A DNA stretch of 64,000 bases from Hevea brasiliensis (Eukaryota > Streptophyta > Magnoliopsida > Malpighiales > Euphorbiaceae). The notes under the pieces were generated by a model, which saw only the letters and a list, made by a program, of their open reading frames with translations, did not search any database and was not told the DNA's origin. Location of the stretch: NCBI RefSeq assembly GCF_030052815.1, contig NC_079494.1:34892467-34956466 (forward strand). The letters run 5' to 3'. Position numbers and translations under genes: made by a program. Shown here one piece after another: positions 1 through 12,543 of this stretch (positions are counted from its first letter, which is position 1; each line of letters begins with the position of its first letter).

Positions 1-2215
1 AATTTTGGCTGAAAGAAATCTCCTTTTTGGGACATGTTGTGTCAGCTGAAGGGATCAAGGTAGATTCCAGCAAGGTAGAAGCTATCCTTAATTGGAAGCT
101 GCCTAGGAACATCACAGAAATTCACAGTTTTCTGGGTCTAGCTGGATATTACCGTCGGTTTATGAAGGGGTTTTCTATGTTATCTTCTCCACTGACCAAA
201 ATGCTTCGGAAAGATGTAAAATTTCAGTGGACTGATAAATGACAGCAAAGTTTTGATGAGTTGAAGAGGTGTTTAACTGAAGCTCCAGTCCTCACTTTAC
301 CTACTCCGGGTAAAGAATACACAGTTTATAGTGATGCTTCTCACAATGGGTTAGGCTGTGTACTGATGCAAGATCGAAATGTCATTGCTTATGCATCATG
401 CCAGCTGAAACCGCATGAGAGGAACTACCCAACACATGATCTGGAGCTAGCAGCTATTGTTTTTGCTCTGAATATCTAGAGACACTATTTGTATGGAGAG
501 AAATGCTACATTTACACAGATCACAAGAGCTTAAAGTACTTAGGCACCCAGAAGGAATTGAATTTAAGGCAGAGGAGATGGTTAGAACTCATTAAAGATA
601 TGATTGCTTAATAGACTATCAGCCAGGGAAAGCAAATGTGGTGGTTGACGCTTTAAGTCGCAAGACTATGGCAAGTCTCAGAGTTTCTCCTTTGTCCATG
701 GTATATGAATTGAAAGCACAGCATGCCAGTTTAGAGATTGATGATGAGGGACAGACAGTAGTTGCATGGCATGTACAGCCAGTGTTGATTGATCAGATCA
801 GAATGGCTGCTCAGAGTGATGAAAAATATCATAAGCTACTGAAAGAAGTCCAGCAGGGTAAGAAACCTGAATTTTCGGTGAGAGAGGATGGTTTATTGCT
901 ACATCAGGGCAGAATGTGCGTTCCTAGTGATGTGGAATTGAGACAGATCATTATGAAGGAAGCACATGAGTCTCCTTTTGCTATGCACCCTGGTGGAACT
1001 AAAATGTACAGAGGGCTGAAAGAGCATTACTGGTGGATGGGTATGAAGAGAGATATAGCTGAATTTGTTTCCAAATGCCTAACTTGTCAGCAAGTAAAGG
1101 CAGAACATCAAGTTCCAGCTGGTTTGTTACATCCTTTGTCAGTACCAGAGTGGAAATGGGAACGAATAACTATGGATTTTGTTACAGGACTTCTAAGGAC
1201 ACAGAGTAATCATGATGCAGTATGGGTTATAGTTGACAGATTGACCAAGTCTGCTCACTTTTTGCCAGTTCAGATGGACTATAGCCTGGAAAGATTGGCC
1301 AGATTGTACATATATGAGATTGTAAAATTGCATGGAGTACCAGTATCAATTGTATCTGACAGAGATCCTAGGTTCACTTCTAGATTCTGGGGTAGTCTTC
1401 AGAGAGCCCTAGGAACTAGATTGAACTTCAGCACAGCATTCCACCCACAGACAGATGGCCAGTCTGAGAGGGTTATTCAGATATTGGAGGATATGCTACG
1501 GGCTTGTGTGATTGAATTTGAAGGTAGTTGGGATACACACTTGCCTTTGATCGAGTTTGCTTATAACAACAACTACCAATCAAGTATTGGGATGCCTCCA
1601 TATGAAGCATTGTATGGCAGGAAGTGCAGAACTCCCTTATGTTGGGATGAAGTAGGTGAAAGGAAGATGATTGGGCCAGAAATTGTTCAGCAGACAGAGG
1701 AAAAGATCAGATTGATTAGAGATAGACTCAAGGCTGCATCAGACCGTCAGAAGTCCTATGTTGATTTGAAAATAAGAGATATTGAATATGCAGTGGGTGA
1801 TAAGGTATTCCTCAAAGTTTCTCCTTGGAAGAGGATTATGAGATTTGGTAGAAAGGGGAAACTGAGTCCTTGTTTCATCGGACCATATGAGGTTCTGGAA
1901 AGAGTGGGTCCTTTAGCATATCGGTTGGCATTACCTCCAGACCTAGCAAGGATACACAGTGTCTTCCACGTGTCCATGTAAAGGAGGTACAGATCTGACC
2001 CATCTCATGTACTATCGGTTGAAGAGATTGAGGTAAATCCAGACCTCTCATATGAGGAAGAACCCATAAAAATTCTGGCTTATGAGGTGAAGTAGCTGAG
2101 GAACAAACAGATACACCTGGTTAAAGTGCTGTGGAACCATCAGTCAAGCCAGGAAGCTACTTGGGAACGCAAAGAGGATATGAGGAGACAACACCCATAG
2201 CTGTTCAGAGACTAA
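1..2215 (+). pseudogene. E1 pol remnant: RT end, RNase H, integrase, chromodomain
   Basis: Decayed pol of a Ty3/gypsy chromovirus; intact copies make cDNA and integrate it. The RT connection region ([11 protein letters not shown]) ends at a TGA at 240-242. RNase H follows with its catalytic Asp in [10 protein letters not shown] and Glu in DLELAA, but a TAG replaces a Trp codon at about 477-479, and a 1-bp deletion near 600 shifts the frame. From 638 a 447-residue stretch holds the integrase: the HHCC finger (HxxxxxH near residues 110-117, CLTC at 147-150) and a D,D35E core with Asp180, Asp241 and Glu277. A TAA at 1979-1981 cuts the integrase tail (HVSM*RRY), and another in-frame TAG breaks the chromodomain. 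The catalytic residues are intact but the polyprotein is not. Confidence 0.93.
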
Positions 2216-2247
2216 TGCCAGGTAAAATTTCGAGATGAAATTTATTT

Positions 2248-2260
2248 AAGGGGGAGAGAA
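2248..2260 (+). other. E1 polypurine tract
   Basis: Purine run AAGGGGGAGAGAA one base before the TG of the 3' LTR. It is the plus-strand DNA primer of reverse transcription. The same motif sits in the same place in elements B0, B2, C, A2 and T. Confidence 0.85.
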
Positions 2261-2261
2261 T

Positions 2262-5200
2262 TGTAATACCCCTATGTTCGGTAGTGCGTTCTACTGTTCC
2301 GGTGGCCAGTGTTATCCGGACAGCTAGGATGACTAGAACTACACTTCGTTATGTGTGAGGAGACATAAAATAATGAAATACAAGAAGAGAAAACACAAGA
2401 AAAACAAAGGAAAAATAATAGCAAAGAAATGTAACCAAGTTAAGAGAGCCGAGAACCCTAGCGATGGGTGACCGCATCGGGAAGTCACGGCGTGGACCGT
2501 TGACTAGCCCTAGACCGCGGGAAACCCTGGAAAATATTTTTAGGACTTAAAGAGACATCAATTGAAGTATCAATTTCATTAGAAATATCAAAGAAAAATT
2601 AAATTATTAGTACAAGGAAAAGTGAGAAATCGAAAAATAGACAAAACTCGGTGTTACCGAAAAATCGGGAATGCAACCCGAATAGGGGCATTGTGGTCAT
2701 TTGACATCCCGAATTGTCTTTTGACCTAAATGTCCATTAAAAATAAATAATATTACACTTGGAAAATATAATGAAAAATTAAATTAGGGGTACCTAGTGT
2801 AAATAGCCAAAAGTGGAGTGAAAATTGTGTAATTAGCACATTAAACATATAAAATGATTTAACTAAAGTGAGTGGACCACTAAGGAATAAACTAAACACT
2901 AAATGGGCAGGTGTAAACCCATTACACAATCTGCAACTTCATCTTCTCCAATTCTCTCATCCATGCCGAAATGGGAAGTTGAAATCCTCCATGGCCATTT
3001 GGCTTAAAGCTCCATCATCCTCTTCAATTCACCTCCAAACACCTAGGTTGTTTCATTAAAGATTACCTCCACATCACAAGGAAGAGTTTGATAGCAAAAT
3101 CAAGGAATTTTAGTGAAGGTTTAACAAGTCCTAACAATAGGTAAGTTTATATTTTTTAATATTACTTTGTTAAAGTTTGAAAACATGTATGGGTGTTTGC
3201 TTTGTAAAGAAATTTTAAAGTTTGAGAAGTTATTGACATATCCAATTTTGGACAGCCATGGAGTTGTATATTTAATGAAATATTCATACATATATTTGAT
3301 AGGAATTTATATTGAGTAAGGTGATTTAATGTCCTAGTAAGTTAATCCCACATGTATATGGTGATTGTGCACTTGAAATGGAAGTTGACGAAATCATGGG
3401 AAACTTTGGCAATGGGGAGCATTTCGGCAGCCTTGGGACTTCTTGATGAATGTTTAAATTCATGAAGATATTGGGTGAATTGTGACATTGAGGATTGATG
3501 AAAATGTATATAAATTGGTTGTGAAAATTGTATGTAATAATTAGGAGTGTTTATGTGTACATATTGTTGTATTTGGACTTTGTGAATTAGTGTTTCATTT
3601 GGTGTATTGAGGATATTGTATTCTGCCCAAAGTGACTTTATTGCGAAGTGATAAATGGTTTTGGTAATGTACCAAATCAGAATTGGTAAGAGAGATGGAC
3701 TTATAGCAAGGTAATGTGTAATTGCTAGATGTTTAAGTAATGTATTTAAGGACAGTGTGCATTTCAGCCTATAACTTTAAGTGTGTGGCTCCAATTGGTA
3801 TGAGACCAATTGGAGGTGAAACTAGGCACAAAATTTGCCAACTTTCATGAAGGAAACATACCAAAATTCTGCTTTCAAGGTAGCTTGAAAAATGACCAAA
3901 TCCGGATTAAGTGCAAGTGAGGCCTGAAAACTGACCATTTGGGCAGCAGTTAGTGTTTAGGCCATAACTCACTCAAAACAGGTCCCATTGACCTGAAATT
4001 TTAACCATGAATAGTTAAGACCCATATCTACAAGTCTTATGAAGACACCAAAGTCCAGAAATGACCATAAGCAAGTCAAATACCTTGCACAAGTTCGGGT
4101 CCAAAAACTGGCTGAACCAAAGTTGACCAAAATTGACCTAAAATGACCAAATTTGATGCCATTTGACCAGCAATAGTAAAATGACCATAACTTGGTCTAC
4201 ATAACTCAGAATGACCTGAAATTTTGCTCCGCGTTCCATAAGACATAGATCTACAAGTTTGTAGTTTTGATCGAAATCCGAAAACTGAGGGAACTAGGTC
4301 GTCCGGCTAGGTCAAACTAGTATCCCGGAATCCAGCAAGTTGCAATAAAATGCACTAAACAGGGAAATGAAATTGGTAACATGTACCAACCCTAAAAGAC
4401 TATCGAATGTGACATATTAGTAACACTAAAACCTAATTTACCTAGAATGCATCGAGGGTCGATATATTAGGTGATTAAGCAAATAATAGTTTTCAGTGAA
4501 TTACTTATCAAGCATTATCGATAGAGACAGTTTAATTTAGTACTGAAACACTTCAAATTGTGTTTCTCAGTTAGTAAAGACTCAGGGAAAGGGAAGGAAA
4601 CACTGAGTCCAGACCAGGAGACAATTATCAGAGGTTTGTGCACAACAACTATTTCTTTTGAACTTTTCAATTGAAATAAATTATGACTATTTGTACATTA
4701 TTGTTCTAAATTGTGGAAATGTGTTTGAATGGATACTTATTGTTGGAAAAACATTGGAAATTGTTTAAAACCACAGCTATCATGTATATTGATTGTATTC
4801 CTCGCTAGCTTGTCTAGTGGGACGAATTGAATTCCCTCTCTGACTGAAGTGTTGAGGTGTGTGCCTGTTGAGGACGAATTGGATGAGTACTCATATTTTT
4901 GCTAGCTAGCTATGTTATTTCTCGTTAGTCATCGACTTTTGGGACTAATTGAACTTTGGAACATGATTAAGCTGTGTGTGATTTATTGATTTGTATTATG
5001 AGATTGTGAAATGGAGTTAAATTCTTATTGACATTCACTGTCTTTTGAATTTAATCATGATTTGATTTATTGAAATTATTGTGATATTGAGAAATGGAGT
5101 TTAAATTCTTGTTGACAATTACTGTCTTGAATTTAACTATGGTTTTAAGTATCCACTATTTATATAACTTGTGAATTGTGATTTAAAGTTGTATTTGGTT

Positions 5201-5827
5201 AATGTTGTGCACCACTGAGACATTGTCTCAGCGATAGCTTTATTCTTTGTCGCAGTAGACAGACAGACGAGCGTGAGACTAGGCTGCTAGTACATCCAGC
5301 GAGAGATTTTCGGGTATAACGAGTATACCACATTTTGCATTTTGTACTGTAATGTATGACCACTGTATGTATATATTGTTTTTAGTTTTGAGCAGTTGTA
5401 AATTAAAATTGTACATTGAAGTTGTAAAAATTGTATTATATTTCTTGTATCTTAGTATTTGAAAAATCACTGTGGATTTGAGTTAAGAAATATGTTGTGT
5501 TGAGAAATATGTTGGAGTTGAGATTTGGAAAAGTATTGAAGTGCTTTTTACAGGTTTTTCTGAAGAACTGTTTTATCCAAAATACAGATGGCACTCTGCC
5601 AAAATTTTTATAGAAATTCCAAAAAATTCAAATGTGTTAGTTCTATCACTTCAGTTCAAAAAGTTTTTTTTTTAACACCTGTAAATAGTGCTCACCACTG
5701 TAAAAGAAGTAAGAAAAGTTTTTAAAATCCCTTGTAGTGTATTTAATGGGTTATCAGTAGACGGAGTTGGTAATTCATTAGGTATACTACGGGATCATGT
5801 TATGCCTTACAGAGGGGTAGGGTGTGA
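2262..5827 (+). repeat. E1 3' LTR (family A)
   Basis: Starts TGTAATACCCCTATGTTCGG directly after the polypurine tract (a C-to-T change from the usual TGTAACACC) and ends ...GGGGTAGGGTGTGA. It is about 3.57 kb and non-coding. It carries the family A landmarks: the conserved block near 2445-2515 (AAGTTAAG, GAGCCGAGAACCCTAGCGATGGGTGACC), the stem-loop at 3789-3815, and the terminal ATCATGTTATGCCTTACAG. It resembles the solo LTR at 41896-45595 more than the LTRs of A2. Small open frames within it are chance. Confidence 0.92.
3789..3815 (+). other. LTR stem-loop, 11-bp arms
   Basis: Perfect inverted repeat with arms CTCCAATTGGT and ACCAATTGGAG around a 5-nt loop ATGAG. Equivalent or slightly degenerate copies occur at the same LTR position in the other family A LTRs and also in families B and C. 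Function unknown. Confidence 0.8.
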
Positions 5828-7626
5828 TTGTCTTATTGTACGCGGGGCAAAATTTTTGGACATTCTGAGTTGTGTAGACCAAGATATGGTCAATTTATCA
5901 ATGCTGGATAGAATGCACTAAAATGGTAGGCTTAAGTCATTTTTAGGTCACTTTTGGTTCGGCAAGTTTTGGTACCTGAAAATTTGCAAGCCATTTGGCT
6001 TGGTTCTGGCTATATCTGGGCTTTGGTGTCTTCACAAGAATTGTAGATCTATGTCTAAGCTATTCATGGCAAAAATTTTCATTTGGACCTGTTTTGAGTA
6101 AGTTATGGTCAAAACACTAACTGCTGCATAAATGGTCAATTTTCAGGCTTCCAAGTCACTGATCCGGATTTGGTCATTTTTCAAGTTACCTTCTAGGCAG
6201 AATTTAGGTAAGCTTCCTTCATGAAAGTTGGCACATTTTGTGCCTAGTTTCACTTTCAATTGGTCTCATACCAATTGGAGTCACACACTTAAGGTTCTAA
6301 GCCAAAACACACACAGCCCTACTGCTCACTTCTCATCACTTACCAATTACATATTCAACACTTACCAAATTACTTCCTTAATGCCAATTCTAGTTTGTAC
6401 CTTACCATTAACACATTTAACAACACATTTAGGTCATTTTGGACAGATTGTAACCATTCTCAATATGCACACTATAACACAGAATTTTCCAAAGTCCATT
6501 TACATCATTTAACCATATGAACATACCCCATTTATATAGCCAATTCCAAACCATTATGCACATATTCATGCTGCCATCAATAACAACATCTTAAACGACC
6601 ATAAACAAGTAAAAACAAGCTATATATACTGAATTTTCATGGCTGCCAAAATGTACATCTCCATTAAAACATCAAACTTCAAAAATTCTTCCATCAATTA
6701 ACTACCCACAACCTTGGTTACACTTTTAATGAAACAAGAATTGAAAACACTCACTTACCACTTTTGAAGTTATTCAAAACCTCACAAAAACTTAACTTTC
6801 TTGCTCCTAGTATACTACCCAAGGTATGGTGGTCAAGTTTAGTGAAGGAACTTAATGGAAAAAGTGGCTAGAACATGGTGAACTTGAGCTTGGAGTGTGG
6901 ACGGCCATGGAGGACTCCCATGGAGTTTCGGCTGGTTCTCTTCCTAAGGTTGAAGATGAGTGCTGCACCTCCCAAGTGTCCCTTTAGGTGTGTAAATGCT
7001 GAAGTTAGTGGAGCACTTTTAAACATTTAAATGGTTATTATTTAGTTTCCAATTTTTGCACATTTTCCTCCTATCTTTTGCTATTTAGATTATGTACCAC
7101 CATTTTAATTTTTCATGACATTTTTCAAGTATAATATCATTTATTTTTAATGGACATTTAGGTTAAAAGGAAACTTGGGATGTCAAATGACCAATGCCCC
7201 TATTCAGGTTGCATTCCCGATTTTTCGGTAACACCGAGTTTTGTCATTTTCTCGATTTCTCGTTTTTCTTTGTACTAATTAATTAATTTTTCTTTGTTGT
7301 TTTTAATAATATTTTTTATTATTCAATAAATGTTTATTTATGTCTTAAAAATATTTTCCAAGGTTCCCTGCGGTCCAAGGCTAGTCGACAGTCCACGCCG
7401 CAACTTCCCAGTGTGGTCATCCATCGCTATGGTTCTCGGCTCGTTTAACTTGGTTACATTTCATTGCTATTATTTTTCTTTTGTTTTCCTTGTATTTTCT
7501 TTTCTTGTATTTTATTATTTTATGTCTCCTCACCCATATCTAAGTGTTATTCTAGGCATCCTAGCTGTCCGGACAACACTGGTCACTGAAACAGTAGAAC
7601 GCACTACTGAACATAGGGGTGTTACA
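5828..7626 (-). repeat. Truncated family A LTR, reversed
   Basis: Read on the minus strand it starts TGTAACACCCCTATGTTCAG at 7626 and follows a family A LTR for about 1.8 kb, to the block holding the inverse of ACGCGGGGCAAAATTTT. It then stops against the 3' end of the E1 LTR. The 3' half of this LTR is missing. No internal sequence or polypurine tract follows its other end, so it is a fragment of a 5' LTR or of a solo LTR. Most likely E1 inserted into it and the rest lies left of E1, outside the window. Confidence 0.85.
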
Positions 7627-8014
7627 AACTTACTGCCAGAAGAAAACCAAAGAAGCTAAATAGTAGATACAGTACACGGACCGTGTAACACGACCCGTGT
7701 AACTTGCGGAGACTGGTGTAAGATTCTACTTGGCAAAGCTCAAAGAATTTCTAGAAGAACAATAGAACACGGGCCATGTAATTGGACCCATGTAACTAGC
7801 TAAGACCTGTGTAAACTTTTTCCCAAATATGAGATGCAGCCTTTAAGTTTCAGTAAGTTATACGGCCCTGGGCTGTGTAGTGGCATATGGGTTGTGTATT
7901 AGCCGATAACCAGTTTTCTGATTTGATTTCAGCTCCAGTTTTTACACTCGGTGCAGACTTCTGGTGCCTTTGGGACTCTAAAAACCTAACCTTAGGACAT
8001 TGAATATAAATAGA
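7627..8014. other. Unassigned 388-bp stretch between LTR fragments
   Basis: No coding frame and no match to the A, B or C families elsewhere in the window. It contains several spaced copies of a motif of the type ACACGGNCCGTGTAA or ACCCGTGTAACT (about 7672-7880), which are imperfect palindromes. Similar 'acacgg...ccgtgt' strings are common in plant gypsy elements, so this may be a fragment of a fourth element. It could also be the original target DNA. Confidence 0.5.
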
Positions 8015-9019
8015 TGTCACATTACCCCTATGTAAGGCATAACATGATCCTGTAGAATACCTAATGAACTACCGAACTTCACCTACCTATAAATCATTAA
8101 GTATCCTACAAGGGATTTTAAAATCATTTTCTTACTTTTAGAAGTGGCGAGCATTTTCTAATAGGTATTAAAACATTTAATTAGAGTTTGTAAACTAGTT
8201 AAAATTTTTGTCCCTTTTTATTTTTTCATAAATTTTAGAAAAATTTCGGTAGAGTGTCGTCTGTATTTTGATAAAATAGTTCTTCAAATACCTAAAAAAA
8301 AAAAAAAAAACACTTCTAATGATTTATCTCATCAACTCAACATCCACCACAACAAATTTCAACATCATTTCTCAAATTCCAAAATTTAAATCAATAATTT
8401 CCAATTCAAACATCATAAAAAATAATACTAAGTAATTTCATTCAAATTAAAAAAAAAAATTTTCATTCATATTTCATTAAAGTTAAAACAATTTACATTA
8501 GAAAAATCCAAACTAATATAATTACAAACTTTATACAACTGCTCATGACCAGTTATTACATGTACATACATTTACAAACATCAAAATAAACATTACATCC
8601 AGGGTATAAATTTATACCCGAAAAAACTTCAAGGAAGGTGGCTCCACGATCCTCAGCAGCTCACTCTGCTGCTCCTCTAGTCTCTATATCTGCGATAGCA
8701 ATAACAAACATCGCTAAGTACTATGATTCAGTGGTGCACAACATACTAAAATAACCTTTATGCATAATTTAAATCATATTAATTCAAAAACTGAACTGAA
8801 TATGAGTAATAAATACAAAACATGATTTATAAGCTTTTAATCCAAACAATTTCATTTCGAAAGTCTTAAACAAATTTCATAAAAACACACAGTTATATCA
8901 TGCCATTCGAAATAATAATCATATCAATAGCCAGAGGCTTATGAGAAGTCACATCACAAGGCTAGCTAGCTCAAATATATGGATATCCATTCAATTTCTT
9001 CTTCTACTGGCACACACCT
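8015..9019 (-). repeat. Truncated B-like LTR (3' portion)
   Basis: Begins TGTCACATTACCCCTATGTA, the inverse of a family B LTR 3' end, and parallels the first kilobase of the B0 LTR that follows (both hold the block AAGGCATAACATGATCC, GTAGAATACCTAATGAACTA). It stops at 9019, where the next B LTR starts with TGTCACACTTTACCCC. The parallel sequence in B0 continues past this point (near 10058), so the fragment was cut by insertion of B0 into this LTR. It contains an A-run of about 18 near 8294-8311. Confidence 0.85.
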
Positions 9020-12000
9020 TGTCACACTTTACCCCTCTGTAAGGCATAACATGATCCCGTAGAATACCTAATGAACTACCGAACTTCACGTACTGATAAC
9101 TCATTAAGTACCCTACAAGGGATTTTAAAACAATTTTCTTACTTTTATAAGTGGTGAGCATTTCTAAATAGATATTAAAATCATTTATTCAAAGTTTTAA
9201 AACTAGTAAAATTTTTGTCTAATTTTATTTTTCCGTAAATTTTATAGAAATTTTGGCAGAGTGCCGTCTGTATTTTGAGAAAACAGTTCTTCAAATTCCT
9301 GTAAAAAGCACTTTCAATAATTTGTCTCAACAACTTCTTCAATTTCACAACCAACCCAATTAATTTCAACATCACTTATCAATTTCTAAAAATTCAAATC
9401 CACAATTTCCAATTCAAATATCATCCAAAATATTACTAATTAATTTAATTCAAATTAAAACAAAATACTTCCATTCATATGTAATTAAATGTAAAATAAT
9501 TTATATACATCATACTAAAAATTTACATTAGGAAAAATTCAAACTAAATTTTATTACAAACTTTATACAAACTGCTCAAGACCAGTTTTGCATGTGCATA
9601 CCTTTACATATATTACATACATCAAAATAATTTTTTACAGTCAGGGTATAAAATATACCCGATAGACTTCAGAGTAGGTAGCTCCTCTGTCCTCAGCAGC
9701 TCACTCTGTTGCTCTTCTAGTCTCTATATCTGCGACAACAATAATAGCCATCACTGAGTACTAGGACTTAGTGTTGCACAACATACTAAAATAATATTTA
9801 TGCGGAATTTAAAGCATATTTATTCAAAAATTAAACTGAACATGCGATATCAATACAAAACATGATTTACAAGATTTTAGTTCAAACAATTTTATTTCAA
9901 AAGTCTCAAAACCATTTACATAAAAACACACAGTTATATCATGCCTTTCGAAACAAATATAATCTCAATAGCCAGAGGCTAAGGGGAAGTCACAATACAA
10001 GGCAAGCTAGCTCAAATATATGGGAACACATTCTTTTTCATCTTCTACTGTCACACACCTCAACACTTCAGCCAGAGAAGGAATCAAAATTCGAAACCGA
10101 TTTCCCCCACTAGTCATGCTAGTGAGGTGTTCAAATATATGGTCATGGCACTGTAGTTTCAAAACTTATCTTAACAATTTACTAAACATTTATTGCCATT
10201 TCAAACATACACAAATAAACTTTTAACAATTCAAAGCAAAAGCATAATACACATTTCATGCACTTTGTAAATGAATTTTAAAGCATATTGATATTGTGCA
10301 CAAACTTTAAGCGAGTCGCCTCTTGGCCTTGAGACTAGATTTCTCTGGTTCTTTCCCGGTGTTCTTTTCCACTAAAACACATAGTGTCACAGTGTTTCAG
10401 TACCATAACTTAGCATAAATCCAAAAATAAATTCAAATTCACTTTTATCTAGCTTATATATGCTAAACTTGACGTTCTTTAAAATTTGTGTTTTGGGGTT
10501 ACTATTCATTATACTATTCAAGTCAATTTGTTGACTTTCTAAAGCTTAATAGGTATGGAAATTCCAACTTCACCCACACACCACATTTTGGTTACTAAAT
10601 TTGTTGGTTTTGGTTGTTTACTCAAATTCTAAGTCTTTTAGGAAAATTTGTAAATTTTCAGTTTTGGGTGTCTTATGTTGCACTGCTCCATTGGTCATTT
10701 TACTGTTAGAATTTGGAAAACTTTTCTTCATAGAACATGTTCCCTATTGTCTGAACTTTATTCTCCTTTTTGAATCACTCCAATTGGTGTTATAGCTATT
10801 TGAATCATGGCTGCCGGATTGGACTTAACCCAAATTTCTGGGCAAATTCTGGTTCTGGCAGTTTTAGGTCACCAACTTTGGGTGACTAAATGACTTGGGC
10901 ATATTTTGGGTTTGTGTTCTTCATGAAAGTTTTAGGTCTATATCTCAACTTCCCAATAGAAAAATTTCAGGTCATTTAGACTTGCCTAGCCCAAGTTATG
11001 GCACTGTTCATTTGGTCATTTTTATGTACAGGTCAGATTGCCTAATCCGGATTTGGTCAATTTTTTCACTAGGATTTAGTCACTTTTTGGGCATGACTCC
11101 TAGATGAAAAATGTGTCATGTTGTGTCTAGTTTCATTCCCAATTAGCCTCACACCAATTGAGCTTGTAAATTTTCAGTTTTGGTCCCTAAAAGGGACCTA
11201 GGTCAAGCTGCCTGCATATAGCCCCCATTCAATCCGAATCTCCACTCACTTCCAACACTTCCAACATACACCAATTGATCAAAAATGACCATTTCTCACC
11301 TCAAACCAAGTCCAACACACCATTTAACACATTCTCACTTTTTTGTCTTCCAAACCCTAGGTGCTAAAACCCTAATTACACAATTGTTTCAATTCATGCA
11401 ATTTTAATACTTTAAAAATACATATAACTTCACTAACCTTAGAATTCATATTCAATTAGGTCAAAGCACACCAAACCCTAACCACTCATAGCTGACCAAA
11501 TTTCTATGGTTCCTTACCTTGTCCATTTGTTTCAATTTTCAACACTTTCTAACTTAGTTTAATTGCCTAAGCATGAATATAAAGAGGAAATTGGAAAATT
11601 CATCACTAACCTTTTTGTTTGATTTTCCAAGTCTTTATTTCTTCAATTTTTCCTTTTCTTTCTTACTCCAATCTTCTTTTCAAGACTCAAAGACAAGGTT
11701 TAACATGAGGAACTAGGAAATTTGTGGTGTAATTTATGGTTTTAAAAACTTAAACATAAGCTTTAATGGTGGAAAAATAAAAAGAAAGGGAGAGGAGAGA
11801 GGATGGCCACGGTAGGGAAGAAAAAATAAAGGAAATTATGTTTTTCTTTTAATTTTTTAACTCCTTTATGCCATAATTATCCCACAAATTAAATTATTTA
11901 ATATTAAACATTATTGCATCATGCTTATCAACATTGATGATGTCAAAAATTCTAAATTTCTCTATTTTTCTTTTTCTTTTATTTTCCCTTGTTTCTTTAA

Positions 12001-12496
12001 TTTAATTCTCTATTTCAAAATTTTCATTAATCAAATTTTATTGGACAATTAGGCCATAAATCACCTCTAGGGGTAAATTGACCAAATTGCCCCTCGCCGG
12101 TTCGACCCGGTTTGCATATAATTTAATATTTCTTTCGGATCCCTGACCTAATTATTTGATTGGCTTAACAATTCTTTTTCATGATTTTCCCTTTTCCACT
12201 ATGTTCGCAATAGTCTTAAGGACCACGGTGTCACATTTTACAGTTCGAAATTTGAGTTTAAATCGACTTCGCAATCCTTCCCGAGAAGGTCACCCATCGT
12301 TGTGACTCTTAGCTAATTTAACTTCTTGTGTTCTATTTTTCTTATTTATACTTAACTAGTTGACAATTACTAATTATTTGTGTTCAGGGCTTACCTAGTT
12401 GTCTTAGGCGTGGTTCTAATCCCCTTAATTATCTGGATCGACATCGATCATCGGAATAGTGAAATATACTAGGCTATGCAAATAGGGGGTGTTACA
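9020..12496 (-). repeat. B0 3' LTR (family B)
   Basis: Inverse orientation, from TGTCACACTTTACCCC (LTR 3' end) to GGGGGTGTTACA (inverse of TGTAACACCCCC). About 3.48 kb, non-coding. It is clearly homologous to the two LTRs of B2 but diverged from them, so B0 belongs to another subfamily or is older. It holds a degenerate form of the conserved stem-loop near 11137-11165 and the conserved GATGGGTGACC block near 12288-12300. Confidence 0.9.
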
Positions 12497-12497
12497 A

Positions 12498-12510
12498 TTC
12501 TGCCCCCCTT
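12498..12510 (-). other. B0 polypurine tract
   Basis: On the minus strand AAGGGGGGCAGAA, immediately before the LTR start at 12496. It is interrupted by one C. Confidence 0.8.
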
Positions 12511-12543
12511 AAAATAAATTTCGTCTCGAAATTTTACCTGGTA

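Larger units (their letters stand above)
1..5827 (+). mobile_element. E1: family A Ty3/gypsy chromovirus, 3' part
   Basis: Right-hand part of an LTR retrotransposon whose 5' LTR, gag and protease lie left of the window. It enters in the RT connection region, runs through RNase H, integrase and chromodomain, then a polypurine tract and a 3' LTR. Sequence closely matches element A2 at 46830-52734, so it belongs to the same family. The LTR ends GGTGTGA and lacks the usual final CA. It directly abuts a reversed, truncated A LTR, which suggests that E1 inserted into an older A LTR or that the ends were joined by rearrangement. The TSD cannot be tested because the left end is outside the window. 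Confidence 0.93.
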
